Positions 27,437 through 36,480 of a stretch of 64,000 bases of DNA are shown one piece after another. How positions within the stretch are numbered: position 1 is the first letter of the stretch; each line of letters opens with the position of its first letter. The stretch comes from an uncultured Acetatifactor sp. (GTDB lineage: Bacteria; Bacillota; Clostridia; Lachnospirales; Lachnospiraceae). The stretch covers positions 1 to 64,000 of the forward strand of contig CAJGCP010000009.1 in the NCBI GenBank assembly GCA_904501885.1, written 5' to 3'. The notes under the pieces are model-generated. The model worked only from the letters and a program-made list of their open reading frames with translations, was not told the DNA's origin and did not search any database. The position numbers and the translations under genes were made by a program.

Positions 27437-28258
27437 ATGGCAGATATCTATGAGATTTGGAAAAGAGAAAACATATTCGAAAGAGAAAGCGAAGACAATT
27501 ATGCCATTGTGACACACTTGCACGACACCTTTGAATTGAACTTTATGTTGTCTGAAGGAATCGAAGTCATGATGGAGGAGCAGACATTTGTTTCCCAGAA
27601 AGGAACACTTTTTATTTTTCCGCCATTTTCTCTTCACAAACTCCGCTCCCAAAAGACGGAATTTCGTCGGTTTGTACTAAATTTTAATGAGTTTCAGGCA
27701 ATCAAAATATGTAGCGCTCTGGAGCCCGCTCTCTCCATCCTAAAAAAACCTCATTCTCCGTTCGTCGTAATGAACGAGGCGGACACTTCTGCGTTGACCG
27801 ATCTTTTCCAGCGTGCATGCGATGAAAGTCAGTCGAACACTCCCCTTAGCGACTACAAGAAAATCACTGCCTTAGGGGATATTTTGTATTTTATACTTCC
27901 CCGATTAGAAAAGGAGAACCTGCACGCCCCCATTTATAAGAATGAAATTGCAGATATATTGACCTACATTAATGATCACATCCAGGAAGACCTGACCGTA
28001 GACAGCATCGCAAAACAGTTTGCAATGAGTAGCACCACCCTTTGGCGACTAATCAAGAAGCACACCTGGTTATCTCCCAAAGAGTATATCCTGAATAAAC
28101 GCCTGGTGGTGGCTTCCAATCTACTTATGTACGGCGCCTCCGTAGCAGAAGCCGCCGAAAAATCAGGATTTAATTCCTACTCCCACTTCATTCGCACCTT
28201 TACCCAGCAGAAGGGGATTTCCCCTCACAAATACGTACAAAAAATGTTGCAATCGTAA
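27437..28258 (+). CDS. AraC-family transcriptional regulator
   Basis: This 273-aa regulator has an N-terminal cupin-like sensing domain (about 20-160; HLHDTFELNFML, FPPFSLHKL) and a C-terminal AraC double HTH (about 170-270; SIAKQFAMSSTTLWRLIKK and KSGFNSYSHFIRTFTQQKGISP). Such proteins usually activate sugar-utilisation genes when a sugar binds the cupin. It is divergent from the second giant lipoprotein gene and converges on the GH2 gene, so it probably controls polysaccharide use. GGAGGT lies 8 nt before the ATG. Confidence 0.85.
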   Translation: MADIYEIWKRENIFERESEDNYAIVTHLHDTFELNFMLSEGIEVMMEEQTFVSQKGTLFIFPPFSLHKLRSQKTEFRRFVLNFNEFQAIKICSALEPALSILKKPHSPFVVMNEADTSALTDLFQRACDESQSNTPLSDYKKITALGDILYFILPRLEKENLHAPIYKNEIADILTYINDHIQEDLTVDSIAKQFAMSSTTLWRLIKKHTWLSPKEYILNKRLVVASNLLMYGASVAEAAEKSGFNSYSHFIRTFTQQKGISPHKYVQKMLQS

Positions 28259-28263
28259 ACAAA

Positions 28264-28310
28264 ACCCCCGAAACGGTTTCCTATCACACAGGTCACCGTC
28301 CGGGGGATTT
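28264..28310. terminator. Terminator between convergent araC-type and GH2 genes
   Basis: CCCCCG and ACGG on the left pair with CCGT and CGGGGG on the right, followed on the plus strand by ATTTTATTTTA. The hairpin begins 6 bp after the regulator's stop and lies before the end of the convergent GH2 gene. Confidence 0.7.
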
Positions 28311-28328
28311 TATTTTATACCGTATACA

Positions 28329-31184
28329 TTAGGAAATATAGAAGGTGAACTGGATTTCCTTCTCCTTCAGACGGTACTTCTCCAACAACTCCGGTCCACA
28401 GGAATTAGAGCCGATTCCGGAGTCCTTATAATCAATACGCACATTGGTTGCCGTGTCTTTGTGCAGTTCGTCCCAGTGCATTGCATCCATCAACATCTTA
28501 GCTGTGTAGTGGGACACGTTGATGTCAAACTCCGTCTCTGCTTCAAAAAGAAGGGAATCCCTCATTTGAAGCAGTTTAGACTTGGTATGATTTCCATGCT
28601 CCTGAGGTACAATATAAGGAACATACTGACTGTCAGCATCGCTTTCATACATATCCACGGATGCTGCACGGTACATATCGCAATAGCTTTCCCCTGGTCC
28701 CATGCCAAAATAGGTAAATTCCTCCGCCTCATAGGGCAGACGGAACTCAAATCCCAAACGAGGCAACCACGAACAATCCTCCCGCACCTGACCATTCAAA
28801 TGGGTCTGTATCGTTCCATCCGCATATACAGCAAACTGCAGTTCATAATGGAAATAAGGTACTCTTGACACACCTGCCAAAGAACCTTTGACTGTCACAC
28901 AATTCCCGTTTAATACGCATTCATAAATCTTGTTGAACTGGCGATCGAGATTCTCTCCCGTCCAAGGACCATCCCACATCCACTCCTTGCGCATTCTTCT
29001 CTCATTGTCTATGGGTGCACGCAAAGACGTCAGTTGCACAGGAGACAAAAGCTGCTTCTTGCCGTTTTTCTCCATATCCACCAAAGTACCCAAATCCTTG
29101 GAAAAGGTATACTTGAAACCTTCTCCTTCAAACACCACGAAGTGGGCATCTTCAGTAGCCATACAAGGAATTTCGCATCGTTCCTTCTTTTCCCATACCG
29201 TCGGCAGTTCCAATTGCTTTTGTGCAACACACCAGCCATCCTCTCTAAAGAGTCTGCAGATGATATATGCGCCCAAACTTGCCCTTTTAGGCAAATCAAT
29301 TTCAAAGGAACATTTTTCTCCAGGCGCAACTTCTAACAGCATTTCTTTCTCGCAAATACATTCTCCATCTACTTTAATCTGGTATACAAACTTATATTCG
29401 TTCAAATTGGTAAAGAAATACTTGTTATGTACTGTCACCTGATTGCCATCCAATGTACAATCCATATACTGATATGCCGCCTTCACTTCGTAGGAACCGG
29501 CTTTCAGGCTTCTGTCGTGCAGCACCATGCCATCACAGCAGAAGTTCCCATCGTGGGTCATTTCCCCTTCAAAGTCTCCACCGTATTTGGGCACGCCGTC
29601 CACAAGCAGGGTGTGGTCCACCCATTCCCATACACATCCGCCCACAAAATTAGGTTGATCATAAAATGTCTCCCAATAATCGCACACATCCCCCGGGCCA
29701 TTGCCCATAGCATGGGAATACTCGCAAATAAAATAGGGATATTTGAATTCCGGATGTGCAAACACCCTCTGCAAAAAGTCAAACTCAGGGTACATAGTAG
29801 AAAAGAGGTCCGCTCTACTTACAAAAGAAGGATCAATAGGAACACAATCCTTGTTGAAGGAGGCACGGGAAGCATCCTCGCAATGGGTTAATCTACCGGG
29901 ATCCTGCTGCTTCACCCATTGAAGCATTGCATAATGATTGTCTCCATGTCCGCTTTCATTTCCCGTAGACCAGGCAAAAATGGAAGCATGGTTTTTATCC
30001 CTGTGGTAGGCCCGCTCCATTCTATCCATAAATGCAGCTGCCCACTGACTTTGATTGGTCAGCCAAATCGGATTGCCCACACAGTCATACTGCCAGGCAT
30101 TGGGATAACGGCTGATAAATCCATGGCACTCCAAATCCGTCTCCAGCATCACATAAAATCCCAGTGCATCGCACATCTGAAGAAATTTAGGTGTGGGCGG
30201 GTAATGGGAGGTACGGATGGTATTGATGTTTAGTTTCTTCATCAGAAGCAGATCTTCCATCACTTCGTCATCATTCATAGTCCATCCCTTGGACGGATGG
30301 GTGTCATGATGGTTCACGCCTTTTAATTTTACCTCCACACCATTTACCAGAAACTGCCCCTTGTCCCCTATTCCATAGGTCACAAATCCAAATTTCTGAG
30401 AAATGGTCTCTCCTGCGTATGAAAATACCAATTCATATAGATAGGGTTTCTCCGCATTCCAAAGGGTGGGGTTCTTAACTTCAAACTCTACATTTCCACA
30501 GAATTCTTTTTGTTCTATAGGCTGTCCCTGATCATAGAGAGACACTGTGCCTCGTCCGTCTGTCTCTATCAAGACCTTGTTTGCGCAGGTGGTAATTTTG
30601 ATATCTTTGATATGTCCCTTGGGTCTGGACAGCACATAAACATCTCGAAAAATACCATTAAAACGGAAAAAATCCTGATCCTCTAAATAACTTCCGAAAC
30701 ACCATTTTCGCACCTTTGCGGTCATGGTATTACATCCTGCAACTACTGCATCTGAAATATCAAATTCAGACTGCAGGTGGCTACCTGTGGTATAGCCAAT
30801 GTATTGGTCATTGACCCATAATTCCATACAAGAAGAAACACCCTCAAACACAACATATGTTTTGCGAGTCACGTCTGTCACTTCAAACTCTCTCTCATAG
30901 ACACCCATTGGATTTTCCGTAGGAACATAGGGCGGATCCACCGGATAAGGATAACAAGTATTGGTATAATTGATATCTCCGTAACCAACCGCCTGCCAAC
31001 AGGAGGGAACTTCTATCTCTCCCCATGGTTTTTCCATATAATCTTCTTCAAAATCGCGTTCGTAGTACTGAAATCGCCATGTGCCGTTTAAGGACTGATA
31101 CGCTCCTTCTCCAACAGGGATGTAGTACGCCCTTTGAGGCTCTTTATTTTCACTAATTAATTCCGGATTTTCGTATTTTCTCAT
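28329..31184 (-). CDS. lacZ: Glycoside hydrolase family 2 beta-galactosidase
   Basis: This 951-aa intracellular enzyme has the LacZ layout: N-terminal sugar-binding jelly roll (SLNGTWRFQYYERD, EVPSCWQAVGY), Ig-like domain, TIM barrel (GVNHHDTHPSKGWTM), and a C-terminal beta-sandwich like the LacZ small domain. The acid/base Glu is in GNESGHG (about residue 410) and the nucleophile Glu in ICEYSHAMGNGPG (about 490). I start at the ATG at 31182-31184, preceded by TGGAGAAAATT; an ATG 12 bases upstream lacks a ribosome site. It should release galactose from beta-galactosides, perhaps pectic galactan side chains. It is 31 bp downstream of the HipA-partner gene on the same strand. Confidence 0.9.
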   Translation of the reverse strand: MRKYENPELISENKEPQRAYYIPVGEGAYQSLNGTWRFQYYERDFEEDYMEKPWGEIEVPSCWQAVGYGDINYTNTCYPYPVDPPYVPTENPMGVYEREFEVTDVTRKTYVVFEGVSSCMELWVNDQYIGYTTGSHLQSEFDISDAVVAGCNTMTAKVRKWCFGSYLEDQDFFRFNGIFRDVYVLSRPKGHIKDIKITTCANKVLIETDGRGTVSLYDQGQPIEQKEFCGNVEFEVKNPTLWNAEKPYLYELVFSYAGETISQKFGFVTYGIGDKGQFLVNGVEVKLKGVNHHDTHPSKGWTMNDDEVMEDLLLMKKLNINTIRTSHYPPTPKFLQMCDALGFYVMLETDLECHGFISRYPNAWQYDCVGNPIWLTNQSQWAAAFMDRMERAYHRDKNHASIFAWSTGNESGHGDNHYAMLQWVKQQDPGRLTHCEDASRASFNKDCVPIDPSFVSRADLFSTMYPEFDFLQRVFAHPEFKYPYFICEYSHAMGNGPGDVCDYWETFYDQPNFVGGCVWEWVDHTLLVDGVPKYGGDFEGEMTHDGNFCCDGMVLHDRSLKAGSYEVKAAYQYMDCTLDGNQVTVHNKYFFTNLNEYKFVYQIKVDGECICEKEMLLEVAPGEKCSFEIDLPKRASLGAYIICRLFREDGWCVAQKQLELPTVWEKKERCEIPCMATEDAHFVVFEGEGFKYTFSKDLGTLVDMEKNGKKQLLSPVQLTSLRAPIDNERRMRKEWMWDGPWTGENLDRQFNKIYECVLNGNCVTVKGSLAGVSRVPYFHYELQFAVYADGTIQTHLNGQVREDCSWLPRLGFEFRLPYEAEEFTYFGMGPGESYCDMYRAASVDMYESDADSQYVPYIVPQEHGNHTKSKLLQMRDSLLFEAETEFDINVSHYTAKMLMDAMHWDELHKDTATNVRIDYKDSGIGSNSCGPELLEKYRLKEKEIQFTFYIS

Positions 31185-31215
31185 AATTTTCTCCATCTCA
31201 AACCAGGTATGTTTT

Positions 31216-32031
31216 TTAATCCGCTTTCAGGCGCTCCACCTCTCCCTTGAGGTACATGTTTTCCTTGGTGCCCTGGATGATAGGACGGATTTTGTTTTCT
31301 TTTACCAAGTATGCCAGATTCTGTCTAGAGCACTGTAGGATGTCACAAACTCCCGTCGTATCTAATATGTTTCTGCTTACAAATGCATAAAAGTCCTTGG
31401 CAGACAAGGGAATCCACACTCCCTCCCGTCGCAGTATTTTATAAGAAATTCTGATTGTCTCATCGAACACCGCGGCATATCCACCGGCACCGACCTTTAC
31501 GCTATCAAGCAATAGCTTGTACCTGGCGACACGAGACGCATCCGGGTGTACATTCACTAATTTGTCCGGTTCCACTTTGCATACAACACCGTCCCGAAAA
31601 AGGCACAACAAAGCACCATCTTCTGTGGGTAGGCATTCCGCCAGGGTTTCTCTCTGTCTGCCTTGGATGGTTGCAGGAATGTCCTCAAATGAGACTTCTC
31701 TAATATAACAATCGTCTTGGGAACATCTGCCACCGGATAGCGCCAGCAATGCCATTTCGTTATACTCCTTCATCTTATGATTCCTGAGTATGGCACCAAT
31801 GTTCTGTCGGCTTGGTGGAATCACTCTCTCCCGAATCCACATCGACACAACATCTTCTTCAATCGTGTATTCCCGCTCGCACACAGACCTTTGAAACAAC
31901 AAGGGCGCCTCCCATTGGTCCAAATCTTCGCATAACTCCACGACATAACTACGGGAATCTTCAAAATAAAACAGGTACCCAATCGGTGTCTTCCGGTCCA
32001 GCGATTTGTCATAAATTGCATAATTTTTCAT
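31216..32031 (-). CDS. Putative DNA-binding partner of the HipA-like kinase
   Basis: This 271-aa protein is not recognised as a whole. Its first 100 residues contain a stretch RVIPPSRQNIGAIL and ALSGGRCSQDDCYI. The middle (GVVCKVEPDKL ... YKLLLDSVKVG) resembles DUF2442-type domains. The last 50 residues look like a MerR/excisionase-type HTH (TGVCDILQCSRQNLAYLVKENK). I use the ATG at 32029-32031, with GAGGTGG upstream; it overlaps the kinase gene by 23 bp, so the two are translated together. It is a candidate repressor acting on the 26-bp palindrome upstream and a candidate antitoxin or regulator of the kinase; both roles are inferred. Confidence 0.55.
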   Translation of the reverse strand: MKNYAIYDKSLDRKTPIGYLFYFEDSRSYVVELCEDLDQWEAPLLFQRSVCEREYTIEEDVVSMWIRERVIPPSRQNIGAILRNHKMKEYNEMALLALSGGRCSQDDCYIREVSFEDIPATIQGRQRETLAECLPTEDGALLCLFRDGVVCKVEPDKLVNVHPDASRVARYKLLLDSVKVGAGGYAAVFDETIRISYKILRREGVWIPLSAKDFYAFVSRNILDTTGVCDILQCSRQNLAYLVKENKIRPIIQGTKENMYLKGEVERLKAD

Positions 32032-32830
32032 ATTCACACCACCTCAACCAAAGCATATCCCAAATTTTGTTCAAATGGGTCTTTGACAAAATGCCTGTCA
32101 AATCGGCAAACAAGATATCCTTATCTTGTAATGTCAGCGGTCTGACAAAAACATTTGCTTTGTCCGTAATCAGCTTCAAATTTTCATACACAGAGCGGCT
32201 ACCGATAAAGTTCTGACAGGGACGCTCTCCTGTGATGTCAAACTTTTCTATCTCGTCCTCCGAATAACAGGAACACAAAAAGGACAAGCCATGATCAAAC
32301 ATCGGAGCCATTCTTACAGTTCGCGTTTTTCCATTCCGCAGCACTTCTATATTTGCCCCATGACGATCTCTATTCAGTATTAAATAGTCTACTGCTAACA
32401 TTGCATCAATATACTTTTTCCAACCTTTGTTTATGCAAAAATCATATCTGGTTTCGTCCGACTGTCTGTTGATTTGGTAGTAACTATCCAACGCAGATTT
32501 ACTTTCGCCCTGTTGCTTAAAGTCCTTAGATGCACACAGCCAGGTTTCATAAATTCTCCCCTCAATTTCTACATCCGCGTGAATTAATTGATAAGAAAGG
32601 TGTTCAATTCCCAGAATCGTCAATAGACGATCCACTATAATCTCATTTACACATTCGTGGCCTACGATACCCTTTTCGCTATCAAAATTAGATAATTTAT
32701 AATAGACCTTCTCACCGGATACGACAGACTGTGCCTTCAGGAAAGTACCGGCCGTACCACTGGAACTTCTACCATGCGCCCATTTAAGATAAGTTAAATC
32801 TTGTTTTTTCAATATTACTTTTTTATCCAT
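32009..32830 (-). CDS. HipA-like Ser/Thr kinase, short form
   Basis: This 273-aa protein has the kinase core of HipA-type enzymes: LNRDRHGANIEV (catalytic Asp about 155) and a metal-binding motif PMFDHGLSFL (Asp about 179). It is much shorter than E. coli HipA (about 440 aa) and lacks the N-subdomain, as in mini-HipA or CtkA-like kinases. I start at the ATG at 32828-32830 behind AGGAGGTGG. HipA kinases phosphorylate tRNA synthetases or other targets and cause growth arrest, neutralised by a DNA-binding partner. Here a promoter with a perfect palindrome precedes the gene and an HTH-containing gene overlaps its end, which fits a toxin-antitoxin-like module. Confidence 0.7.
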   Translation of the reverse strand: MDKKVILKKQDLTYLKWAHGRSSSGTAGTFLKAQSVVSGEKVYYKLSNFDSEKGIVGHECVNEIIVDRLLTILGIEHLSYQLIHADVEIEGRIYETWLCASKDFKQQGESKSALDSYYQINRQSDETRYDFCINKGWKKYIDAMLAVDYLILNRDRHGANIEVLRNGKTRTVRMAPMFDHGLSFLCSCYSEDEIEKFDITGERPCQNFIGSRSVYENLKLITDKANVFVRPLTLQDKDILFADLTGILSKTHLNKIWDMLWLRWCEYEKLCNL

Positions 32831-32843
32831 GTCCGCCACCTCC

Positions 32844-32871
32844 TGTATGTGTATGTGTATCTGTATGTGTA
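32844..32871 (-). repeat. Tandem hexamer repeat in the 5' leader of the kinase operon
   Basis: On the plus strand TGTATG, TGTATG, TGTATC, TGTATG and TGTA follow each other directly. The tract fills the leader between the predicted transcription start (near 32868) and the Shine-Dalgarno sequence. Confidence 0.75.
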
Positions 32872-32874
32872 AAT

Positions 32875-32909
32875 ATTATATACTTCTATTTGACGCGCGT
32901 CAAATAGAA
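32875..32909 (-). promoter_or_regulatory. Promoter with 26-bp perfect palindrome (HipA-like operon)
   Basis: Minus strand: TTGACG (32898-32903), a 17-bp spacer and TATAAT (32875-32880). A perfect palindrome at 32884-32909 (half-site TTCTATTTGACGC) covers the -35 box and most of the spacer. A dimeric repressor here would shut the promoter off. The palindrome also ends 2 bp from the DeoR gene's stop codon. Confidence 0.8.
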
Positions 32910-32910
32910 A

Positions 32911-33669
32911 TTAGTTTTCCACTATGATAACTCTGTCCATATCTTTTTCTTGAAAATACTTCTCCACCGCCCGTGCATTTGTGATTACACAATCAATCGT
33001 CTGGATTGGCACCAAATTATAAGGGGTGGATAGGGAAAACTTTGTCTCGTCACATAAAAATACTGTTTTTCGGGACTGATGAATCGCCACCTTGCGGATT
33101 TGCGTCTCAGGAAGGCTGGGGTCAGTCAACATCCCCTTTTCGTTTACTCCGTGACAGGAAAAGAAAAAGGTATCAATATTAAATCTCTGAATGAAGTCCT
33201 CTGCAAAACTTCCAAAATGTGCCAACGAGTTGGGAAAAATCTCTCCGCCGGTGAGATAGGTCTTAATCCCTCTTTGCACCAATCGGGTCGCCAGGGTAAT
33301 GCCATTGGTAATTACTGTCACCTGTTTCTTAGGATCGATAAACTCTCCCATCTGCAAAGTAGTAGTAGAAGAATCAATAAATATAATTTCATTGTCTTGA
33401 ATCAATTCTGCGGCTGCGCGACAGAGTGCACGTTTCTCCTGTGCGTTCACTGTTTTTCTATAATTTAGCGGTGCCACCGTATGTTCATGGTGTACCTTCT
33501 TGGCTCCACCATGACTTCTTACAATCAAATTTCTCTGATCCAATTCTGCCAAATCCCTTCTTATGGTGGGTAGGCTCACATATAATCTTTTTGCCAATTC
33601 CTGAGCCGAAATATACTGTTCCTCATCCAATATCCTCAAAATCTCATCATATCGTTCATCAATCAACAT
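32911..33669 (-). CDS. DeoR/GlpR-family repressor of the glycerol-phosphate cluster
   Basis: This 252-aa regulator has an N-terminal DeoR HTH (about 6-57; ISAQELAKRLYVSLPTIRRDLAELDQ) and a C-terminal sugar-phosphate sensor (about 75-235; IFIDSSTTTLQMG, VITNGITLATRL, LTGGEIF). DeoR proteins repress until a phosphorylated metabolite binds. It is divergent from the flavoprotein/glycerol-phosphate operon 126 bp away, so glycerol phosphate is a reasonable effector. The ribosome site is AAGGAGAG. Confidence 0.85.
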   Translation of the reverse strand: MLIDERYDEILRILDEEQYISAQELAKRLYVSLPTIRRDLAELDQRNLIVRSHGGAKKVHHEHTVAPLNYRKTVNAQEKRALCRAAAELIQDNEIIFIDSSTTTLQMGEFIDPKKQVTVITNGITLATRLVQRGIKTYLTGGEIFPNSLAHFGSFAEDFIQRFNIDTFFFSCHGVNEKGMLTDPSLPETQIRKVAIHQSRKTVFLCDETKFSLSTPYNLVPIQTIDCVITNARAVEKYFQEKDMDRVIIVEN

Positions 33670-33684
33670 ATTTGCACTCTCCTT

Positions 33685-33752
33685 GTGATTGTTTTTGAGC
33701 GTTTATCATTCTTTTAGCCAAATATTGCTAATCATTTTTGATTGTTTTATTA
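33685..33752 (+). promoter_or_regulatory. Divergent promoter region with repeated TGATTGTTTT words
   Basis: For the plus-strand operon, TTGCTA (33724-33729), 17 bp and TATTAT (33747-33752) fit a sigma-A promoter. TGATTGTTTT occurs at 33685-33694 and 33738-33747, 53 bp apart; the second copy overlaps the spacer and touches the -10 box. T-rich direct repeats of this type are plausible DeoR-family operators. Confidence 0.55.
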
Positions 33753-33795
33753 TAGACTGGAATTTGGAATACTGTCAATAAGGAGAGAAACAGTT

Positions 33796-35247
33796 ATGTA
33801 CGATATTGCCATTATCGGCGCAGGTGTGATCGGCGGTATGACCGCGCGGACGCTTGCAAAATACAATTTAAAGATCTGCATTTTGGAAAAAGAAAACGAT
33901 GTTGCCATGGGCGCCACCAAGGCCAACTCTGCCATCGTTCATGCCGGCTTTGACGCAAAAGAAGGTAGCCTGAAAGCAAAACTAAATGTGGCAGGCTCTA
34001 AAATGATGCCGGAAGTCTGTAAAGAACTTGGTGTAAAATATCGCAACAACGGTTCCCTGGTACTGGGCTTCGACGAAGAAGACCGCAATACCTTGCTGGA
34101 GCTTGTGGAACGGGGTATCAAAAACGGTGTAGAAGGCGTCCGTCTCATTGAGCAAGAAGAATTACATACCTTGGAGCCCAATGTCTCCGAACATGCCACC
34201 TGCGCATTACTTGCGCCCACCGGTGCAATCTGCTGCCCTTACGAGCTGACCATCGCCGCCATCGGCAACGCCATGGACAATGGAGCAGAGTTGAAATGCA
34301 ATTTTAAGGTGACTCAAATTCAAGAGACAGAAGGCGGATATAAAATCTATTCAGAAGGCAACACCGAAGAGGGTTGCATTACTGCCCGCTTTATCATCAA
34401 CTGTGCAGGCCTCTATACCGACCAAATCGCTGCACTGGTTGGGGACACCTCTTTTCAGGTACACCCCAGAAGAGGCGAGTACATCTTGTTAGATAAGGAA
34501 TGCGGCAACCTGGTGAGTCACACCTTATTTAGAACCCCCTCTAAAATGGGCAAAGGCATCCTGGTTTCCCCCACAGTGGACGGAAACCTCTTGTTAGGTC
34601 CCACATCCGTGGATATGGTGGACAAAGAAAATAAAAACACCACTGAGGAAGGTTTTGCGGATATTATTTCCAAAGCAAGGGAAAACATAGGAAATGTACC
34701 CCTTGGCAAAACCATTACCTCTTTCTGTGGCTTGCGTGCAGTGGGAAGTACCGGAGACTTCATTCTCACTTCTCCCCAAAAAGGCTTTATAAACGCAGCC
34801 GGCGTAGAGTCGCCGGGACTGTCCGCATCCCCTGCCATTGCGCTTTACATTGTAGAGATGCTACAGGCACAGGGACTTACGCTAGAAGAAAATCCGGACT
34901 ACAATCCCTTGCGTGCGCCCATGCACGGCTTCCGCGAGGCCTCTATCGAAGAAAAGAACCGTATCATTCGCGAGAACCCTGCTTACGGTAAAATCATCTG
35001 TCGCTGCGAGACGGTCACAGAAGGGGAAATCTTAGATGCCATCCGTAACAATCCCAAGGCTCCCGACTTAGACGGTGTCAAGCGTCGTACCAGAGCCCAA
35101 ATGGGACGCTGTCAGGGTGGGTTCTGCGGTCCTTACATCACAGAACTTCTGGCAAATGAATGGAACATTCCCTATGAAGCTGTCACCAAATGCGGTGGCA
35201 CTTCCTTCATCAATATCGGAAAAACAAAGGAGGGTGCAAAAGAATGA
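33796..35247 (+). CDS. FAD-dependent glycerol-3-phosphate dehydrogenase-like protein with BFD [2Fe-2S] domain
   Basis: This 483-aa flavoprotein opens with a dinucleotide-binding motif (IIGAGVIGG) and DAO-fold signatures (AIVHAGFDA, VHPRRGEY, GVESPGLSASPAIA). The C-terminal 80 residues form a BFD-like cluster domain with CRCETV, CQGGFCG (four Cys). This is the layout of GlpA subunits of anaerobic glycerol-3-phosphate dehydrogenase. I use the ATG at 33796 after AAGGAGAG. Its stop overlaps the next start (ATGA), and the next two genes are its usual partners, so the three probably form one dehydrogenase complex. Confidence 0.82.
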   Translation: MYDIAIIGAGVIGGMTARTLAKYNLKICILEKENDVAMGATKANSAIVHAGFDAKEGSLKAKLNVAGSKMMPEVCKELGVKYRNNGSLVLGFDEEDRNTLLELVERGIKNGVEGVRLIEQEELHTLEPNVSEHATCALLAPTGAICCPYELTIAAIGNAMDNGAELKCNFKVTQIQETEGGYKIYSEGNTEEGCITARFIINCAGLYTDQIAALVGDTSFQVHPRRGEYILLDKECGNLVSHTLFRTPSKMGKGILVSPTVDGNLLLGPTSVDMVDKENKNTTEEGFADIISKARENIGNVPLGKTITSFCGLRAVGSTGDFILTSPQKGFINAAGVESPGLSASPAIALYIVEMLQAQGLTLEENPDYNPLRAPMHGFREASIEEKNRIIRENPAYGKIICRCETVTEGEILDAIRNNPKAPDLDGVKRRTRAQMGRCQGGFCGPYITELLANEWNIPYEAVTKCGGTSFINIGKTKEGAKE

Positions 35248-36479
35248 AAGATTTAGTCATCATTGGTGGTGGCCCCGCAGGTATGAGTGCAGCCATTGCC
35301 GCTTATGAAAGTGGCATTCGCGATATACTTATTATAGAAAGAGACGAAAAACTGGGTGGTATCCTGCAACAATGCATCCACAATGGTTTTGGCCTGCATA
35401 AATTCGGAGAGGAACTGACCGGCCCCGAATACGCTTGGAAATATGAGAAAAAAGTGAAAGAGTTGGGCATCGAATACAAATGTTCCACCATGGTACTGGA
35501 TTTGTCCGAGGACAAAGTCATCACTGCTACCAATGCCCAGGAAGGCATTTTCCAGATACAGGCCAAGACTGTGATTCTGGCGATGGGCTGTAGAGAGCGC
35601 GCCAAAGGTGCTTTGAATATTGCAGGCAGCCGTCCCGCCGGTATCTACAGTGCCGGAACTGCACAAAAATATGTGAACATGAAGGGATATATGCCCGGTA
35701 AAAATGTGGTAATTCTGGGCAGCGGTGATATCGGCTTGATTATGGCAAGAAGAATGACCTTGGAAGGTGCAAAAGTGCATGCGGTTTGCGAACTGATGCC
35801 CTACTCCGGTGGTCTTGCCAGAAATATCGAGCAGTGCCTGAACGACTTTAACATTCCCCTGAAATTGAGCCATACCGTAGTGGAAATCCACGGCAAAGAC
35901 CGGGTGGAAGGGGTGACCATTGCTCAGGTAGATGAAAATAAGAAACCCATCGCCACTACCAGAGAGTACATTCCCTGCGATACTTTACTTTTATCCGTAG
36001 GTCTTATTCCCGAAAATGAATTATCCAAAGAGGCAGGCGTATCTTTAAGCCCCATCACAAATGGTGCCACCGTAGATCAGGACAGACAGACTTCCATCCC
36101 CGGCGTCTATGCCTGCGGTAATGTACTGCATGTTCACGACCTGGTAGATTTCGTATCCGAGGAAGCAGAAATCGCAGGCAAAGCAGCAGCGGAATTTATT
36201 CACGATGAAAAAGCGCAAACCATCCACATCCCCATCCGCACCGACGGCAAAATCAGATACACCGTGCCTCAGGTAATTACCAAACAAAAGGATGTAACCG
36301 TTTACTTCCGCGTCAGCGATGTATATAAGAACGTAAAAATTAACGTAACTTGTGGTGATGAGCTGGTTCTCACCAAAAGACGTCCTAAAGTAGCTCCCGG
36401 CGAAATGGAAAGTATCGTATTGAAAGCAGATAAACTGACAGATGTGTCAGAATTATTCTTCTCTTTGGAGGTGCTCTAA
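35244..36479 (+). CDS. NAD(P)/FAD-dependent oxidoreductase partner subunit
   Basis: This 411-aa flavoprotein has an N-terminal FAD motif (VIIGGGPAGMSAA), a second nucleotide motif (VVILGSGDIGLIMARRM, about residues 150-170) and an ATGG-like motif near the C-terminus (GVYACGNVLHVHDLV). It belongs to the pyridine-nucleotide-disulphide-type oxidoreductases that accompany GlpA-like proteins in Firmicutes. The ATG overlaps the stop of the preceding gene, and the DUF1667 gene begins 1 bp after its stop. It probably passes electrons from the GlpA-like subunit to NAD(P)+ or another acceptor. Confidence 0.82.
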   Translation: MKDLVIIGGGPAGMSAAIAAYESGIRDILIIERDEKLGGILQQCIHNGFGLHKFGEELTGPEYAWKYEKKVKELGIEYKCSTMVLDLSEDKVITATNAQEGIFQIQAKTVILAMGCRERAKGALNIAGSRPAGIYSAGTAQKYVNMKGYMPGKNVVILGSGDIGLIMARRMTLEGAKVHAVCELMPYSGGLARNIEQCLNDFNIPLKLSHTVVEIHGKDRVEGVTIAQVDENKKPIATTREYIPCDTLLLSVGLIPENELSKEAGVSLSPITNGATVDQDRQTSIPGVYACGNVLHVHDLVDFVSEEAEIAGKAAAEFIHDEKAQTIHIPIRTDGKIRYTVPQVITKQKDVTVYFRVSDVYKNVKINVTCGDELVLTKRRPKVAPGEMESIVLKADKLTDVSELFFSLEVL

Positions 36480-36480
36480 T

